NCBI GenBank assembly: GCA_017427415.1
Contig: JAFRSU010000016.1
Coordinates: forward strand, 56,156 to 120,155
Origin: Lachnospiraceae bacterium
GTDB taxonomy: Bacteria; Bacillota; Clostridia; Lachnospirales; Lachnospiraceae
Direction of reading: 5' to 3'
DNA: 64,000 nucleotides
Position 1 is the stretch's first letter. Every line of letters begins with the position of its first letter. Below the pieces are notes generated by a model. It worked only from the letters and a program-made list of their open reading frames with translations. It searched no databases and was not told the DNA's origin. Below are positions 63,943 to 64,000 of this stretch, in pieces. Position numbers and translations under genes: made by a program.

Positions 63943-64000
63943 TTTAGGTAAGTATAGTTAATTTATGGCCGGGCGGAGTAACCCGTATGTTATAAAAAAC

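Overview
The window looks like chromosomal DNA of a low-to-moderate GC, monoderm Clostridia, most likely a Lachnospiraceae of the Butyrivibrio/Pseudobutyrivibrio type. The reasons are the rpoB-rpoC sequence type, purine-rich Shine-Dalgarno sites, a T-box leader before serC-serA, plant-polysaccharide enzymes without signal peptides, and no outer-membrane genes. The genus is inference. Gene density is high and most genes are on the + strand. No tRNA, rRNA, CRISPR array or prophage was seen. Layout: 1-5011 rpoB 3' end and rpoC; 5129-12723 central metabolism and envelope genes (CapA-like, fba, a FecR/LRR surface protein on the - strand, BI-1, malQ, histidine phosphatase); 12856-18571 a membrane serine hydrolase, a two-component pair, a tyrosine-phosphatase remnant, a DUF3990/XRE toxin-antitoxin-like pair and a YqeY protein; 18627-25610 a lipid kinase, two paralogous sensor kinases (one with its phospho-acceptor histidine replaced) with a response regulator, and a LytTR/LiaF-like pair; 25620-28302 a serine-type T-box leader with serC and serA; 28429-30945 a GT-C-like membrane protein and trxB on the - strand. 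The most notable region is 31569-47082, thirteen co-directional and largely overlapping or closely spaced genes behind one good promoter. It contains recognisable PelD-, PelE-, PelF- and PelG-like proteins and a probable PelA-like one, so it should make and export a Pel-type or Pel-related exopolysaccharide across a single membrane. The PelD-like protein carries an N-terminal degenerate NAD(P)-epimerase domain and a C-terminal degenerate GGDEF domain that keeps an RxxD I-site. This points to allosteric control by cyclic di-GMP. The operon opens with a PqqD-like protein and closes with a nucleotidyltransferase-fold protein, and it adds two further glycosyltransferases, a DUF2304-like protein, a DUF4832/4874-like protein and a large GT-C-like membrane protein. 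From 47260 to 57073 lies a set of apparently cytoplasmic glycan enzymes: GH9 cellodextrinase-like, GH67 alpha-glucuronidase and GH120 beta-xylosidase. They would finish degradation of imported cello- and xylo-oligosaccharides. Within this stretch sits a mobile patch with a REP-associated tyrosine transposase, a BrnTA toxin-antitoxin pair and several copies of a GGGGTCAGGTACC repeat; more copies are scattered through the window. The end (57278-63942) has a YfcE-like phosphodiesterase, a bacterial MIF homologue, a Cas4/RecB-like nuclease fused to an XPD/DinG-type helicase, thioredoxin, a GH18 protein and an MscS channel.
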